Positions 14,122 to 14,431 of a stretch of DNA of 14,431 nucleotides are shown here, in pieces. The DNA comes from an uncultured Muribaculaceae bacterium. GTDB taxonomy: Bacteria > Bacteroidota > Bacteroidia > Bacteroidales > Muribaculaceae. The stretch is taken from positions 1 to 14,431 of the forward strand of contig CAJUHX010000055.1 of assembly GCA_910586455.1 (NCBI GenBank), read 5' to 3'. How positions within the stretch are numbered: position 1 is the first letter of the stretch; each line of letters starts with the position of its first letter. The notes beneath the pieces were generated by a model. The model was not told the origin of the DNA and made no database searches. It worked only from the letters and a program-made list of their open reading frames with translations. The translations under genes were made by a program, and so were the position numbers.

Positions 14122-14431
14122 GGAAATGATTTATTTACAAATAAAATAATTACTCTTGAATCTTAATCAGACAATTTTAGTCCGGAATTTTCCATGAGCC
14201 AAATTTGTAAGCCTGCAAGATTCAATAGCCGAGATTCGCTGAATAGTTTTCACTAACCAACTATTTTGCAAATATATACAAATAAAATTAAGCGGCCAAA
14301 TTATGAACCCAAAACTACAAAAAATAAATACAATAAATACAAACATCCCGTTAGCAGCCGCCCATGGCCTCAGAGTGGCGAAACGCAATGCCTGCCTCTG
14401 CAATGCAAGCGGAGCATATTACCCGAACTAA
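14122..14431. other. AT-rich intergenic stretch without a convincing gene
   Basis: These 310 bases hold no ORF I believe. The first ~200 are very AT-rich and include a perfect 7-bp inverted repeat (TTTATTT ac AAATAAA, about 14129-14144). From about 14350 the composition turns GC-richer. There, a minus-strand frame is open from the window edge to a TAA at 14353-14351 (26 residues ending 'FRHSEAMGGC'). It could be the tail of an upstream gene or part of a dispersed repeat; I cannot tell which. Confidence 0.5.

Noticed and set aside
14167..14403. 78-residue minus-strand ORF upstream of the secreted-protein gene
   Set aside because: Crosses AT-rich intergenic sequence; composition and lack of a ribosome site or domain suggest it is not coding.
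1..14431. CRISPR arrays, insertion sequences, rRNA genes and riboswitches
   Set aside because: No regularly spaced direct repeats, transposase motifs, rRNA signature segments or known riboswitch cores were seen on either strand.

Overview
The window reads as a chromosomal segment of a Bacteroidota bacterium, most likely order Bacteroidales (Muribaculaceae, Prevotella or Bacteroides type). Evidence: a DUF5103 / type IX secretion plug protein, a DUF3109 protein, a folP-cdaA gene pair, a secreted protein with a C-terminal segment resembling a type IX sorting domain, Bacteroidota -33/-7 promoters (TTTG ... TAnnTTTG) and mostly leaders without a Shine-Dalgarno sequence. Species cannot be named from the sequence alone.

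Layout. (1) 2-481, plus strand: the 3' part of an acidic protein I do not recognise. (2) 530-3094, minus strand: ung (uracil-DNA glycosylase), then a DUF5103/T9SS plug protein, then a Cys-rich DUF3109 protein. ung and the plug gene overlap by 7 bp, and the third gene follows after 34 bp. (3) 3160-3261, plus strand: tRNA-Arg(CCG) with its own promoter and a rho-independent terminator. Its -33 box directly abuts the likely -7 box of divergent ung. (4) 3347-5055, minus strand: a neurotransmitter:sodium symporter family transporter, coupled by a 4-bp overlap to a small membrane-anchored coiled-coil protein. (5) 5061-5167: an inverted array of TTAACGTTTA-like repeats. (6) 5170-8598, minus strand: bipA/typA, folP and cdaA, with a 1-bp overlap and then a 25-bp gap. 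They encode a ribosome-associated GTPase, dihydropteroate synthase and the membrane diadenylate cyclase.

(7) 8701-12256, minus strand: a visibly AT-richer accessory block between bipA and the secreted-protein gene. In transcription order it holds two adjacent genes (273 and 482 aa). By eye these carry four diverged copies of one ~90-100 residue helical domain that starts 'F..WL...G.S..SA'. The block continues with a pair of mutually exclusive hairpins, a 65-codon ORF with no normal start codon, and a WG-repeat-like protein. This is the part of the window most likely to hold something undescribed. I infer a possible defence or mobile-element-associated function, but nothing proves it.

(8) 12400-14121, minus strand: a 573-aa exported protein with an N-terminal signal and a C-terminal segment like a T9SS sorting domain. 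(9) 14122-14431: AT-rich sequence without a convincing gene.

Apart from the first gene and the tRNA, everything runs on the minus strand. Start codons of ung, the plug gene, cdaA and the WG protein were moved inward from the longest reading frames, because the longer versions run into a neighbouring gene or tRNA.
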